Below are positions 1 through 12,300 of a DNA stretch of 64,000 nucleotides, one piece after another. The notes beneath the pieces were generated by a model. The model was not told where the DNA came from, searched no databases, and worked only from the letters and a program-made list of their open reading frames with translations. The position numbers and the translations under genes are program-made. Origin of the DNA: Diadema setosum (taxonomy: Eukaryota > Echinodermata > Echinoidea > Diadematoida > Diadematidae); contig NC_092689.1 in the NCBI RefSeq assembly GCF_964275005.1, positions 3,049,001 through 3,113,000 of the forward strand, in the 5' to 3' direction. Numbering within the stretch: position 1 is the stretch's first letter; each line of letters begins with the position of its first letter.

Positions 1-1918
1 AGCAGTGAACAGCATGTCTCATTCATTCCATAGTCATCCATCTCACAGCCACCCTTCCACAGTCAAGTTCTTACCTATCTCTGGTTTCGTTCTCTCATTA
101 AGATCATCAACTAATCTTCTGACATGCTGACAGCCACTTTCTATTCCCACTTCCTTTCCGCTCCTCCTGTCATTTGTCTTCACCTCATCTCACGATATAA
201 GCGATGTGTGTAAATATAAACAACACCGGAAAGTCACCGGGACATGTTTTGTAAACATGATGTATCAAGTGTAAATGTGTTGGAATAATATTATATTGGG
301 GAACGACGAATAAAGGACACTTGCATTCTGACTCCAACAAGAAGCAGTAATGCCTCCAAGAGTCCATAGAGCGTCTAACTATCCCCACAAACATAAAAGC
401 TCTGCAGAAAGAACTCAACTTTGGAGGCATCCAATATCCCATACATCTTGGCACAGCTCCTCTCGTTTGAACGCGATTGAATCTCTGTCGTAGATGGCAG
501 CATACAACAATAGCATTATTGTGGGGATACTGCAGCTTGACTATAATGAGTAACAATAGTAACAGACAAACGCATTTTTGCACGAAAGTTTAAACAGTGA
601 TTTCAATCGCAGACAAGGTGGAGAAGGAAACGGAGGAGGTGAAGACGTGATGACCTTGCAAGGCTCCCATTAACCTATTAAAGGTCCAGTTTACCTTTGG
701 GAGCAGTGATTTCATAAATGTTCAAGATATCACATTTGATGCATATGTGTAGGTCTGTTGTATCATAAAACATCCTACCATATGAAATATTTGCAATGAA
801 ACCTAAAATATAAGGAGATATCAGGGTTTTTCTCAATAAACCGTAACTGTATACGGTTTAGTCTGGAAACATTTTTATTATAACTATTGTTCACATTTTG
901 TGTATTTAACAACACTTAACATCGATTATACGGATTCAAATTTTGACAGTGGTTGTTTCTATCCCTAACTCACATTTTAGAACTATTTTAGAGCACTAAT
1001 GCTTTCATCTGCAAATGGTAAATTATGCCTTTAATCTAAATCCCCTTCCTGTCATTCAAGAAATAAGAATAAACTGTGCATCTGTCCCAAGTTACTGAAG
1101 TCTTGTAAATCAGAGTTCAAAGTTCAAAGTAGTTTATTGTCATATAAAAATAAATATAAAATTTGTTTTCTGATATTTATTGTGTACAGAGCGCATAATA
1201 ACTTAACAACTGTGAATTTTAAGGGGAGGGGAAAAGGTGGCACTTGCTACATAACACAATAAAAACACGTTTTTATAACAATATTCATGTGCAATCCAGT
1301 GCGAGTATTGTGGGGGCGATGGCATCACCAATATATTTGACTGTCTGATTGCTACCGATATCACTAGTATAGAAGATGTTCATCACAGTGGTAGTTGTCG
1401 AAGGATGGTGAAAGTGTGTGAAACATTCATGTGAGCACTATTTCAAAGGAAAAAAAAAATCATAAAACTTTTCCAGGACAAGAAGAGGGAGGGAGGCTTA
1501 GCTCCTCCAGAACAATAATGATTGACTTTTAGTAATGTCTCAATCACAAATTTTGCAAATATGTACACTTCATGAAAAAAAAAAACCAAACAATTTATTA
1601 TTTTTTTGTGTAATTATTATCTGCTGCTAGGAAGTCGAGAGCCCTATCAACAAAGTGGAGAGAACAAAGTACTGACGATAAAACGAAAAATTTGTTGTAG
1701 GAAAGCTGGCATGTTTTGCTCTGAGTCGAGTTCTGTGCTATATATCATCATTATTATTGTCGGTATAATATTATTATGGTATCATTAAGATTATGATGAT
1801 TATGAATAATGTTAGAATCGTCAATTTTATAACTATTTTAAATACCTTTGTCGCAGGGTGTTGCCTGTGATGATGTTCATAATTGCTGCACTGTGTTCTG
1901 TTTAATACTTAAAACCAG
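1..1918. other. Non-coding: upstream region or intron of tetraspanin copy A
   Basis: Probably intron 1 of copy A, since exon 2 starts at 1919 and no exon 1 is visible. Contains A/T-rich sequence and a possible LINE 3' end (1112-1270). The minus-strand frame at 185-583 has a hydrophobic start but no family resemblance that I recognise. Confidence 0.5.
1112..1270 (-). mobile_element. Possible 3' end of a CR1/L2-type LINE, minus orientation
   Basis: GTTCAAAGTTCAAAGTAGTTTATTGTCATAT read on the minus strand ends in a TTTGAACTTTGAAC-like repeat. Such short repeat tails are typical of CR1/L2-clade LINEs that lack poly(A). No open reading frame remains. Confidence 0.3.
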
Positions 1919-3855
1919 GTTGGGATCAGCATGGATCCAATGTACGGCTTCATCATCATCGGTGGTATCATCTTCCTCCTGGCCTTCCTGGGCTGCATCG
2001 GGTCACTGAGGGAGAACACCTGTCTACTCAAGTTCTACGTTCTCCTCCTCATCCTCATATTCCTCGCGGAGATCACCATCGGTGTGCTGGCCTACGTCTA
2101 CCAGGACAAGTTCGTGCAGGTCATTGACTCGTGGGTGGAGAGAACGCTGGTCAACTACTTCGGTGAGTGACCAGCTCAGGTTGTCGGGTGACCAGGATTG
2201 TTTGCTGTGGGTTACACTTCGTTATTCCCAAGGTTCTTTAATCTGAAAGTGAGATAAGGTTCTTTATTCCGAAGGTTCGTCTTTCCATTTGTTTCCGGAT
2301 TAATGAACATTCGGAGTAAAGAATTTAACCCTTTTTTCAGTTTCGGATAAACTAACCTTCGGAATAACAAGTCTTATTTCATTTTTGGATTCAAACGTTC
2401 GGAATAACGAGCCTTCGGAATAAGGGACCTTACGGAATAACGAGCCTTCGGAATGAGGAACCTTACGGAATAACGAGCCTTCGGAATAACGAACCTTCGG
2501 AATAACGTACCTTCGAAATAACGAGCCTTATTTTATTTTCCATTGACGAACCTTCGAAATTATCGTTATGTCATCTGGCTCTGCATTGTGTACATAAGAC
2601 AGGTAGCAGTGGACAGAGCTGTGAAAACTTGGGCGCCTATTTATACGTTACACAATAACATACGATCTAAAGGGGATGGCTAGTAACTGATCAGTGGGAA
2701 TTTCTGATAAAAATTGTCCTTTGATTTTGTGGAAGTTATCACGTGTAAACAGTACACTAAGTCTAGTAGATATCTTTGAAATACAGTAGAACTTTGAAGC
2801 TTTTTGAGTAAAGTGTCGGCGTGACATGGTGAAATGAAAGGACTGAGATATAAGTGAACTACATCTAAACTAAATAGGATCTGATGGTGTAACATTCAAT
2901 GCAATGCTGGCAACACTGGAAGTTGCATTAAAGGAGATGGCTAGTAAATGATCAGAGGGAATCAGTGGGAATGCTGGGGGATGATTGTACCAATTCTTGT
3001 GGGATTCATTTAAGAGTACATTATATATATATTGTTATGTGAAAATTATTTGCTTCAGAATGGTCTCATATTCAAGCCATGTGCAGTAATGATTTCCGGT
3101 TAGCATGCCTGTACAGTGACAGGGCGATCGTTAACATTACACAGCACATGACTTGAGTATGAAACCATTCTATAGCAAAGATTGTCACACAACAAGAGAA
3201 ATGTCCCTCTTATTGGAACAATCATCCCTCAGCATTCCCACTGATTCCCACTGATCAGTTACTAGCCATCCCCTTTAATGCAACTTCCAGTGTTGCCAGC
3301 ATTGCATTGAATGTTACACCATCAGATCCTATTTAGTTTAGATGTAGTTCACTTATATCTCAGTCCTTTCATTTCACCATGTCATGCCGACACTTTACTC
3401 AAAAAGCTTCAAAGTTCTGCTGTATTTCAAAGATATCTACTAGACTTAGTATACTGTTTACACGTGATAACTTCCACAAAATCAAAAGACAATTTTTATC
3501 AGAAATCTGTGTTAATCCTTACATCCAGGAAGGTTTTCTCCGGATGAATCGGTTTTGTATTTATTTTAAACGTTGTGGTCATGAATTAATGTCCGCTCAG
3601 CGTACGACCGACCCTTTTGGATAAAGATCGCCTGGTAAAAATACATTTCACGTTTTATATTATTTCATAGATGACCCCGATAGTCAATTCCTAATGGATA
3701 ACATGCAAGAAGGACTCGAATGTTGTGGTATAGACTCGCCTAACGACTGGCAGCTCAATATGTGAGTATCCATGTTATTCCCTGTGCAGTTTCTATACAA
3801 TACCCCATCATTTTGGCATCTACCTTTCCCTAACTCTCTCCTCTACCCTCTCTGT

Positions 3856-3918
<63 letters not shown>

Positions 3919-5026
3919 CTATTTTCCCTCTCCCCTTCCTATCCCCGCCCCATTAAGGGCGGCAAGGTAGCTCTATCCGGTGACTCTATCAAGGTGGCTC
4001 TATTCAATAATAAATTTCATGGATCTTCTTCGGGCGCGGGTTCGAATCTAAATGAATCTTATATTGAGCAATGTTGTGCGCTATCATGCCGTTCCCTTTA
4101 ACAAAAGGCAAAGCACTCTGGCCCTAGTTGAATAGGATATGATATGGAGATCTCATGCGCCAGAGAGTCACAGCTAACTCACATAAATGATCCAGCTTTA
4201 TCATTCATCGCAAAGAGCAGGTTGGATGGCCCCAAGCACATCAGCTGCACTGCAACGTATGGAAGACCAGCTAATCATTGCAGCTGAATATGGGCTCCCC
4301 AGCCGTATTGTCAGATGAAAACTGAAACAAATCTCTAAAAATGATTATGATGTTGAAAGGAAATCGTAGTATTCCACAACTCTCCACCATAGCTCTCAAT
4401 ACGTGTATCAGTTTCACAACCTGAAGTCAAGTTTGTGGTTTAATTCTTCAATCCACTCTGCCGATAAACGGAACCGGATCAAGTATAATATACACTCCCT
4501 ACTGTTATTTCCTGTCTTTCAAAGGCTTTTTGAATCGTCCTAACTGAAGGGCATGAGCCAAAGAATGAAATCTTGCAACCATTCTGATTTTCCGAGACTT
4601 ATACAAACCAACTTTCACTTGGTAAGAATCCCATTTTGGTAGAGAAAAACACATTTCCTCTTCCCTCTCTCTGCATCGAACTGACTTCATGCATTTGATT
4701 TTGTCATTTCTTTCAGTTATTTCAACTGCTCGTCGAAGGCGCAATCGCGATGCAGCGTCCCGTTCTCTTGCTGCAAGCCCGACCCGGCCGATCCCAGCGG
4801 CGTGGTCAACTACCAGTGCGGCTACGGCGTCCTGGCCCAGCCGCTAGCGGATTGGTACCTCGTCATTCACACCACCGGCTGCGCCCAAGCACTGCGGGAC
4901 TGGTTCATCAACAACGCCATCCTGCTCGGGTGCATTGGCGGGGCGCTGATACTCCTACAGTCCACGGCAATATGTCTTGCCCGATCACTTATCGGTGATG
5001 TGGAGGAAGTGAAGTCATACTGGTAG
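1919..5026 (+). CDS. Tetraspanin copy A (TspanC8-like), 5' end outside window
   Basis: Coding exons are 1919-2162, 3671-3761 and 4717-5026 (stop TAG 5024-5026). All have AG acceptors and GTGAGT donors, and their phases join without error (214 residues). Exon 1, which should encode about 53 residues with the first membrane segment, is absent and must lie left of position 1. Exon 2 holds two membrane segments around the small loop (GCIGSLRENTCLLKF). Exon 3 has the tetraspanin signature ECCG. The exon 3/4 join gives I-Y-F-N-C. Exon 4 carries PFSCC, QCGY, TTGC and the last membrane segment, ending VKSYW. The large extracellular loop has eight cysteines, the mark of the TspanC8 group (TSPAN5/10/14/15/17/33), which binds ADAM10 and controls its exit from the ER. 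ADAM10 binding here is inferred from the family. Unlike copies B and C, it ends without a C-terminal tail. AATAAA at 5609-5614 is a possible poly(A) signal. Confidence 0.9.
2205..2570. mobile_element. TTCGGAATAACG-repeat element in copy A intron 2
   Basis: Many direct and inverted copies of TTCGGAATAACGAACC and its complement, related to the element with clear ends at 11286-11567. The left edge (GGGTTACACTTCGTTATTCC) resembles that element's terminus. Confidence 0.65.
2665..3505. repeat. Large inverted repeat built around the MITE
   Basis: Left arm 2699-2927 and right arm 3279-3505 are inverted copies of the same intron segment, meeting exactly at the two ends of the MITE. The left arm is itself closed by another MITE terminus (2665-2698). 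Both arms give matching spurious open frames, which I do not treat as genes. Confidence 0.85.
2928..3278. mobile_element. TTAA-flanked palindromic MITE in copy A intron 2
   Basis: Flanked by TTAA at 2928-2931 and 3275-3278, with terminal inverted repeats (AAAGGAGATGGCTAGTAA... / ...TTACTAGCCATCCCCTTT) that continue as a near-complete palindrome. A second copy lies at 37014-37389. The TTAA target fits piggyBac- or Kolobok-type transposition. Confidence 0.75.
3859..3917. repeat. (CTAT)n microsatellite
   Basis: About 15 tandem CTAT units in copy A intron 3, just after exon 3. Confidence 0.95.
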
Positions 5027-7796
5027 CCGCTTGTAGAAACAAGCAGTATGATTCACCAAAACTTTCTATCAGGGAAGACCCCTTCGTGATTAGCATCATC
5101 GACATAATCTTATCAAGGAAATTAAGAAGAAGAATTAGGAGGAGGAGGAGAAGGAGGAGGAGGAGGAGGAGAAAAAAAAATACAAGCGTGATCCTGATAT
5201 GACATGTCAAAAGTGACCTTACCAAGCATTCCTGAAGTAATCAAAGGGCCTTATTTGCCATTGTTTCCGCGTGAGTGTTCAACGACACTAAAATCGCCTA
5301 GTGGAACGGTAGACATTACAGAATATTCTCATAATAGCTGAGTTTGCATTTCGTTTTGTCCAAACTGCCGTATTCACTTAAAACAATCAGGGAAGAGCAT
5401 AGTTGCAATTCTCTTCCTGGTTCATGTGGTTGAACAGTACTATTTATATCAATGAGATGTCGACAGTATCTGGTTCGAATTCTGCGAATTGCCAAAATAT
5501 TGTGAAACACATAATAGAATTATTTGTAAAGTTGTATTTAAGTTGAATGTCATCGTCATGCTTAAACAGTGTATATATGCCCTATATAATTGTGCTCTAT
5601 ACGGGAACAATAAAAGTGAGAATGAGAGAAAAATAATGCAGAAAACATTAAGTATTCTTGCAAAAACGGGACAAGAAACACACACTCACACAACTAAGCT
5701 ATAGTCTCAGTCCTTTTAAAGGAAAACACTTACGTTGGCTTTGAGTGGTAAGCCATGGATTGTCCGGTCTGAAATAAACCTTGTAGTGAGGACAGACCTT
5801 ATCAAATCCCTATATAAGCCATTACTTTGTGACCAATAAATAATTGTCTGGTGACTCGGCCATTAATGTTATTTTTGAATGCGGACACAGGCACATAACT
5901 TTATAACTTCACACAAGCTGAAGCGCGTATTTTGAAGAAAATGATAGGTCTCCCATACAATGTATTGTGTTTTATTGATCTCTTTATTTTGAGGGTCTAT
6001 CAAAACCGTTTTGATTATTAACACGTTTAAATCTTAACACGTGTATTTCTACAGCGAAGGCTGTTCTCGACAACAACAAAAAATCATTGTAACTGAAGCT
6101 TGTCATAGCAAGAATCAGTACCTCCTATTCTATACTACTGGATTCCAAGTATATTTAGCAGGAACTGGATTATCTCGCTACGAAATTGTTTACTGGGATA
6201 GATACCCATGAAGTAAAATACATATTAATTGAGCATAATCTTCTTTGACAATGGTAGCATTAATATGATAATGACAGGCACTTTTATGTGGAGAGATCAG
6301 AGGCTGGCGGTGTGTAATGAATATGATGGCTGATAATGTTACACATAAAGAATTCTTCCTTTGGCTAACTGTACATATAGCACTCAATCACTTTTTCTGT
6401 GTCCGCTGTTCTCTCCTGTGGATTATAGTCAAAGTTCAGGATCATGTTGAATGAAAGACTGGTTAGTAAGTTAAAATCTTATCAGGCGATATGACAATAC
6501 GGACAACTCCTGAAAGTTTACTGACAGGTGCTCTGTTACTGATAAGTGCCAGCCCATGCCAAAAATACGCGCTGGATCGACTTCGAGTAGACTTCGACTG
6601 GACCTCAACTACACACTCGACAGATTTTGACGTGGCGCCAGAAGACGTTATAGCAAGAACATGTCCGCCGGTCATACGAACCCGTGACTGGAGGCTCTGC
6701 TAACTCCTGACATAACATGGACAATGTTCAGAGCTTAGCTTTTCAGTAATACATATTGTACATGGTAGGAACTTTGATAGTCTTTATTTTGCCTGATGGA
6801 GGTACAATGAGAACTGTGATTGTTGTGACGTATTCACTGCCACGCATCTGTGCGTTGTGCGTATGAGTCTGTTCATTATAACCCGACAATTCCCTTCAAG
6901 AATTCTCCGGTCTTGTAGCGAGTATTCCAGAATTATTATGTTAACAACACAATTTTTAAAACAAATTTGTGCACAGTAAAGGTTGTAGTCTCCCAGGGCC
7001 AGACATTCAATGGTCGCTTTCTTGAAGACTTGTACATACACTATATACACGCTCATTACGAAGTAATTATACTGTTAATTTTGTTTTGCACTGTATCACT
7101 GTAACTGAGTCTTTCCGCCTCTTTTTGTTTGTAAGTTTATGTGATGCGTTGTATCATAACTGAGATAATTATGTGTTGAATGGTGTGTGTTGAATTTCTA
7201 TTCTATTTTGTAATAAACTGTGATTCAATCTTTGCAATTTAACGTGCAAAGACTACCTGTAATCTTAATTATTACGTCATGATGTCTGAACAAGTGAAAA
7301 GTGAAGCGGATGTTGAGGCTCAAGTCTTGAATACAAACATAGTATGGTGAATATAATCCGGCAAATTTTTATATCACAGAAAGTCATTGATTTTGTCAAT
7401 TAATAAATCAAGTGGAGATCTCTATCACTATGGGAGTGAAACTGGTAAGCCTCCCCATTTTTTTTTTTTTTTTTGATTATACATTACGGTTTAATTGTAT
7501 ATCCCCTTTTCGGAAGTATATAGTTCTGTATAGAAACACGGAGACCGAATTTTACTAATTTGTTGTAGTGCATTATTTTGCTGTGATCTCTGCCCTAAAG
7601 TGATTCCGCACCCCCTAAAATGCCTGCTATATAAGTCTGCTGTGTCGTTGATGTCTGCAGTCTTAACATCTTATTCAAATGTAGACCTATATACCTTAAG
7701 CAAACCACTGGAAAAAGAAGAAAATTCTGGATCAATTCTTACTAGAAATAATTGGTCGAATGGGATGATTGAATTGCATGTCAGCTATAATACACT
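5027..7796. other. Intergenic between copy A and unit 1
   Basis: Possible copy A 3'UTR with AATAAA at 5609-5614 and other AATAAA-like sites near 5772 and 5838. The rest is A/T-rich unique-looking sequence. I see no supported gene; open frames are short and have no recognisable motif. Confidence 0.6.
5097..5180. repeat. (AGG/AAG)n purine-rich microsatellite
   Basis: AGAAGAAG followed by AGGAGGAGG units about 70 bases past the copy A stop codon, so probably in its 3'UTR. Confidence 0.85.
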
Positions 7797-8090
7797 CATT
7801 CCAATTTTAGTGTGTTAACGTGGGGAGGGAAGAAGCGACTTAAAAATAATATGAGAAACACACGCAATCAGCTTTAAAATGCAACAGATTTGCATTTACA
7901 AGTAACTAGCGAGAAATAAAATGTATCGATTGTAGGATGAGGAATTACATATCGAATCATGATAGACTAGATTCTGATGTGCAAGGTGTACTATGTTCTG
8001 TCAAAAATGGACACGGTTTTACGAAAATGAAAATTGAATCTGATGTTACAAAAAGCGAATAAAAATGGCACAACGGTCCTCTTGTGAAAG

Positions 8091-8155
8091 ACAGAGAGAG
8101 AGAGAGAGAGAGAGAAGGTGAGAGAGAGAGAAAGGGAGAGAGAGAGAGGGAGAGA
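8091..8155. repeat. (GA)n microsatellite, unit 1
   Basis: Interrupted GA tract. The unit 2 counterpart at 30716-30790 is longer and purer. Confidence 0.9.
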
Positions 8156-9185
8156 TCCATAAAAAATTGTTGAGGTCACCGACGCAGATTAAATTTCATT
8201 CTATTTTTATTTTTTTCATAATTGGTTTATAAAATATGCATAAAAAACATACAAACAAACAAGAATGCATGGTATCAAATACGATACAGTGGCGGAATCA
8301 TGAGAAGCACAAAGTAGGCTTATTGAAAATTATCCCTATATAAACAAATATCACAATGTAAATATGTGTAATCATTTATAATCATTTGTAATTGGATTGA
8401 AACAAACATGAATACAAAATGCGATCAAATTCACAACTTGAAATCAAGTAAAAAAAAAAACGAATACGTGTACATTATATGAGAAAAGAAGAAAGAAGAA
8501 AATTCCACATTTAGCTGTTCATTAAGTTGTAACTTACTTGCATCAAAAAGGCGTTGTTAATATAATCTTCTAAAAATTGTCTTGCGGTCTTACTGATCCT
8601 GAAAACTATATTCAAATTATTCCATAAACTATTCCATAAAATATGTGCCTTTTCAATTGAAAAGGCACATATTTTATGGAGAATGGAAATCTCGAATAAG
8701 TATGGGATCATAGTTGTCATTGTTATTCAGTGAAGCATAGTACAGTGAAGTACCAAGAAGTACCAGCGAGGTAAACATGCATTGTTCGGAGAGTTGAACG
8801 GGAGTTCCCAATTTTTTCTGTTCAACATTTGGGTTATTGAAATCAAAGGTGTTGTATGTAAAAGCACACTGCTTCATAAAATTCATCCAACCGCAACTTT
8901 AACCTCATGCAAAGTAATTGTTTATCGAAATACATTTTCCCTCGATGTAATTCTTCATTTTTATTGTTCGAAGTTCGCTTCGCCTGCCGGTCTTATGTCA
9001 CAGGGAACAATGTTCAGTTGTACCCTTTTCTCGGAATTGTTCTCGGTCAATGTCTGGCTTCTCTGATAATCCGGGGTTTTTTTTTTTTGTTATTTAGAAG
9101 ATCCCCTTCCTGGTATTCGCTATTCCAAAAGAGTGAGGCACGGAAGCAAAACACTGTGGTTCCCAGGTGATTCCGAAGGAGAGTA

Positions 9186-9310
9186 CTGGGCCCCGTCTTA
9201 TAAAGCCTTCAAATCAATCACAAGTCACCAAATCAATCGCAACTTGCATTGCAGCACACACAAAACTTGTGATTGATTTCTATCACAAGTCTTTATAAGA
9301 CAGGCCCCAG
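9186..9310. mobile_element. 125-bp MITE just upstream of copy B exon 1
   Basis: Terminal inverted repeats CTGGGCCCCGTCTTATAAAG / CTTTATAAGACAGGCCCCAG, flanked by GTA on both sides (9183-9185, 9311-9313). The unit 2 site (31850s, GAGAGTATATCAG) is empty with one GTA. It lies 60 bases before the copy B start codon. A same-length relative is at 63395-63519. Confidence 0.85.
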
Positions 9311-9370
9311 GTATATTAGTCACCGTAACAGAAGCGTTCTCTCAGATCGCACCAACTGCGAAGCGCGAAA

Positions 9371-12300
9371 ATGACTACGGGACGGCATGCCAAGGTCAGC
9401 GCCTGCTTGAAGTACGCCATTTTCTTCCCCAACGTCGTCTTCTGGCTGTGCGGGGCCGCCATCCTAGGCTTTGGAGTGTGGGGACTGGTCTCCAAAATCG
9501 TGGCCAACGTTGAGGTCATCGTTCAACAGGTAAGGCCATCAGCACAATCGGCTGTTGTAACACATATTATCTATATATACCTATACCTATAGGTATAGGT
9601 ATATAAGCGCGCCAAATCTTTAAACTCTTCTACGGTAATATCTTACCAGAACTGAAGGGAAAACTGTGCCATTTAGAACACTTTAATCTCCCTCTCAAAA
9701 CTATTATGTTGGATATTCTGCGTCTTTTTAAAAAATTCCATGACCTCAATCTTGCGCCTTCATCAATCAAAATCAGAGATAAACGAAGCTGCATGTTGGT
9801 ATTAGTTCTTTACTGTTTTAAATCCCAAATGCAGTTGGCAGTCAGAATGGGATATCATGTGCCAATGAGGATGCTAATTTTGTCCAAGACCGTAACATTT
9901 ATTTACGGTTAGAGTTTGTGTGGTCACAAGTGGTGGATATACGCGAAAACAGGCATGGTTCCTTTACATCAGCGGTTCGAACTATGCTAGACGCTCCATC
10001 GCTTTATAGTGCATAGTAGTGCGACCCATTTGAATGTGGTAATGTCGTTTGGTTGGTGATGCGGATCCGGTCGACTATAGCCACAGTCTTATTATTGTTT
10101 GTATAGGACTATTGAGTACTAAAAGTAGCCTGTAGTTGATATCTGTACGGCGTCTTTGAGAGTGTCATTACAATATACAATACCCCTCGAAATAAGCTGT
10201 CGGTGTGGTGGCAAGTGGGAAAGACAGACAGACCAGTCAATGAATTTAGTGAAAAAAGAACAAACACCAGGGGGGCATTTCATGAAGGAACATGTCGGAT
10301 AAAATATCTGACAAGTCATATTATATCCGACAAGTTCAGAGAAATCAGCCAATCAGACTAAAGAATTTCTCAAAACTTGTCGGATATAATTGACTTGTCG
10401 GACATTTTATCCGACAAGTTCCTTCATGAAATGCCCCCCTGATTACTTTGTTTGAGAATAAGCCGCATATTGTGTGTAGGTGCCTATATACCATTTGAGA
10501 GCAAAGACCAGGGCTAAACGAATAATTATTTATTATCCGCTGAGTTCTTTACTCGACAGGGAGTTGATATCTATAATGTGCGTATTCCATGCCTAATATA
10601 GACATAGAGTGTGTACTCAGTTGGGGACTATCTGGCACAGGGTGTAGTAGGCCCTGGACTTTGCCGCCATTTTGGATGGCAACAAAATACCAATGAATGA
10701 GACTCGGTCTTGCTTTAATTGCGCCCGTTGCATTCCATCGCAGATAACAGTCACCGCTGATCGCATGTACTTTTGTACTCTGTAATCCTTGATAGTAGGC
10801 CTATAATAATTATTGTGGAATTTAAATGGCATTTCTTTAAAAAAAAGGAGTCTATCCGTTTATATAATTGATAGCACAGCTAGGGCACTTCTTGACTAGA
10901 AATTTGCCGATTAGATTCCCCTCGATGTCAGGTGCAGCGGATCGTGCTGATCCTCATCCGTCACGGGCCCTCTGTAGATAACACATTATCACCAGCATTC
11001 AGCTGCATCATAGATACTGTACGTGATCCATGTGATCTGTGTTGTTGACGAAGACATTAAAAGTCTGATCTAAATGACAGAGCCTGTGTGGGGGGTCAGT
11101 GGGGGGCACCCTTTATTATAAAACATCTATTCATGAAGACTGGGAGCCGTCAATTACTTCAGCCTTAAGTCCGAGTATATCATGCTACTTCTCTGTTCAA
11201 CCCAAGTAACAAAGGTTGACGTGGGATGTTGGTGAGGCACCTACTCGGGAACTACTTGTGAGGGTTGACTGCTGGTTGACAAACTGGGTGCTGTTCGTTA
11301 TTCCGAAGGTTCGATATTCCGAAGGTTCGTTATTCCGAAGGTTCGTTAATCCGAAACACACAAATTCCCTATACTTAGAGGTTCGTTAATCCGAAAATGA
11401 TAAAGGGTTCGTTAATCGGAACATTTGTGGCGTTATTCCGAAGGTTTGTTATTCCGAAGATTTGTTCATCCGAAAATGAAATTCGGAAAAACGAACCTTC
11501 GGAATAACGAATCTTCGGACTGAAGAGCCTTCGGAATAACGAACCTTCGGAATAACGAGCTGTAACCGACAAACTATAGCTGTGGCTAAATTCATGCTTG
11601 GACATCGGATATATTTTGTTCGATGCCGAGTAGGCGATTGGATACATGGCTTCTGACTGTATAGGCTCCATCAGCTTACACTCGCAGCTACAAATCATTT
11701 GTAGCTATGTTAGACCAAAAAAAAGATTTCATGAAATATGGCCAAACCATATATCATATTAAAGGTCTTAGCGAGACAAATCCAATGGTGAAGAGATAAT
11801 TGAAATTGGATATTTATTTACTGAGTTATGGCTTGTCGAATGTCGCACTCAACTGTATGTCTTCTGCGGCAATTTATGGAGAATTGCTTCTCCTTACTCT
11901 ATTACCCCCCTAGGGCCCTATGCAGGTTTTCGAAACACACACACAAAAAAAGATGGTTTTATGCACCAAAATGAAGCTGTTTCAAAAACATGTAGAGACA
12001 AAACAAATGTTAAATAGCAAGTTAACTGTACTTCATCTTAATTTATTCTATTGTTTTTTCATACGGTTATACTTTTTTTTTTTCATTCACATTGTTAATG
12101 TTACTGATCGAGGAAGACTCCAAAAAGTCAAGTGGAGTTGGTGGGTATTCCACTATTCCTTTGTGAGTTTTACAAGTGAAGTTCGTTGAATTTCGTCCCT
12201 CCTCTCCAATTTTCAAATCCTGGATCCACTGTTGGATAAAATGGCCTGAAAATATTGCAAAATTACATTTTAAATTAAAATCATAATATTCTAATCAATT

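Noticed and set aside
185-583. 132-residue minus frame with a signal-like start and many cysteines
   Set aside because: I tried to read it as a cystine-knot type secreted protein but spacing does not match any family I know; no splice or conservation support.
2680-3547. Two near-identical frames on opposite strands
   Set aside because: They are the two arms of the inverted repeat around the MITE, not genes.
3950-4150. Possible second SINE with GGTTCGAATCT B-box in copy A intron 3
   Set aside because: Only one box is clear and no tail or second copy is seen in the window.
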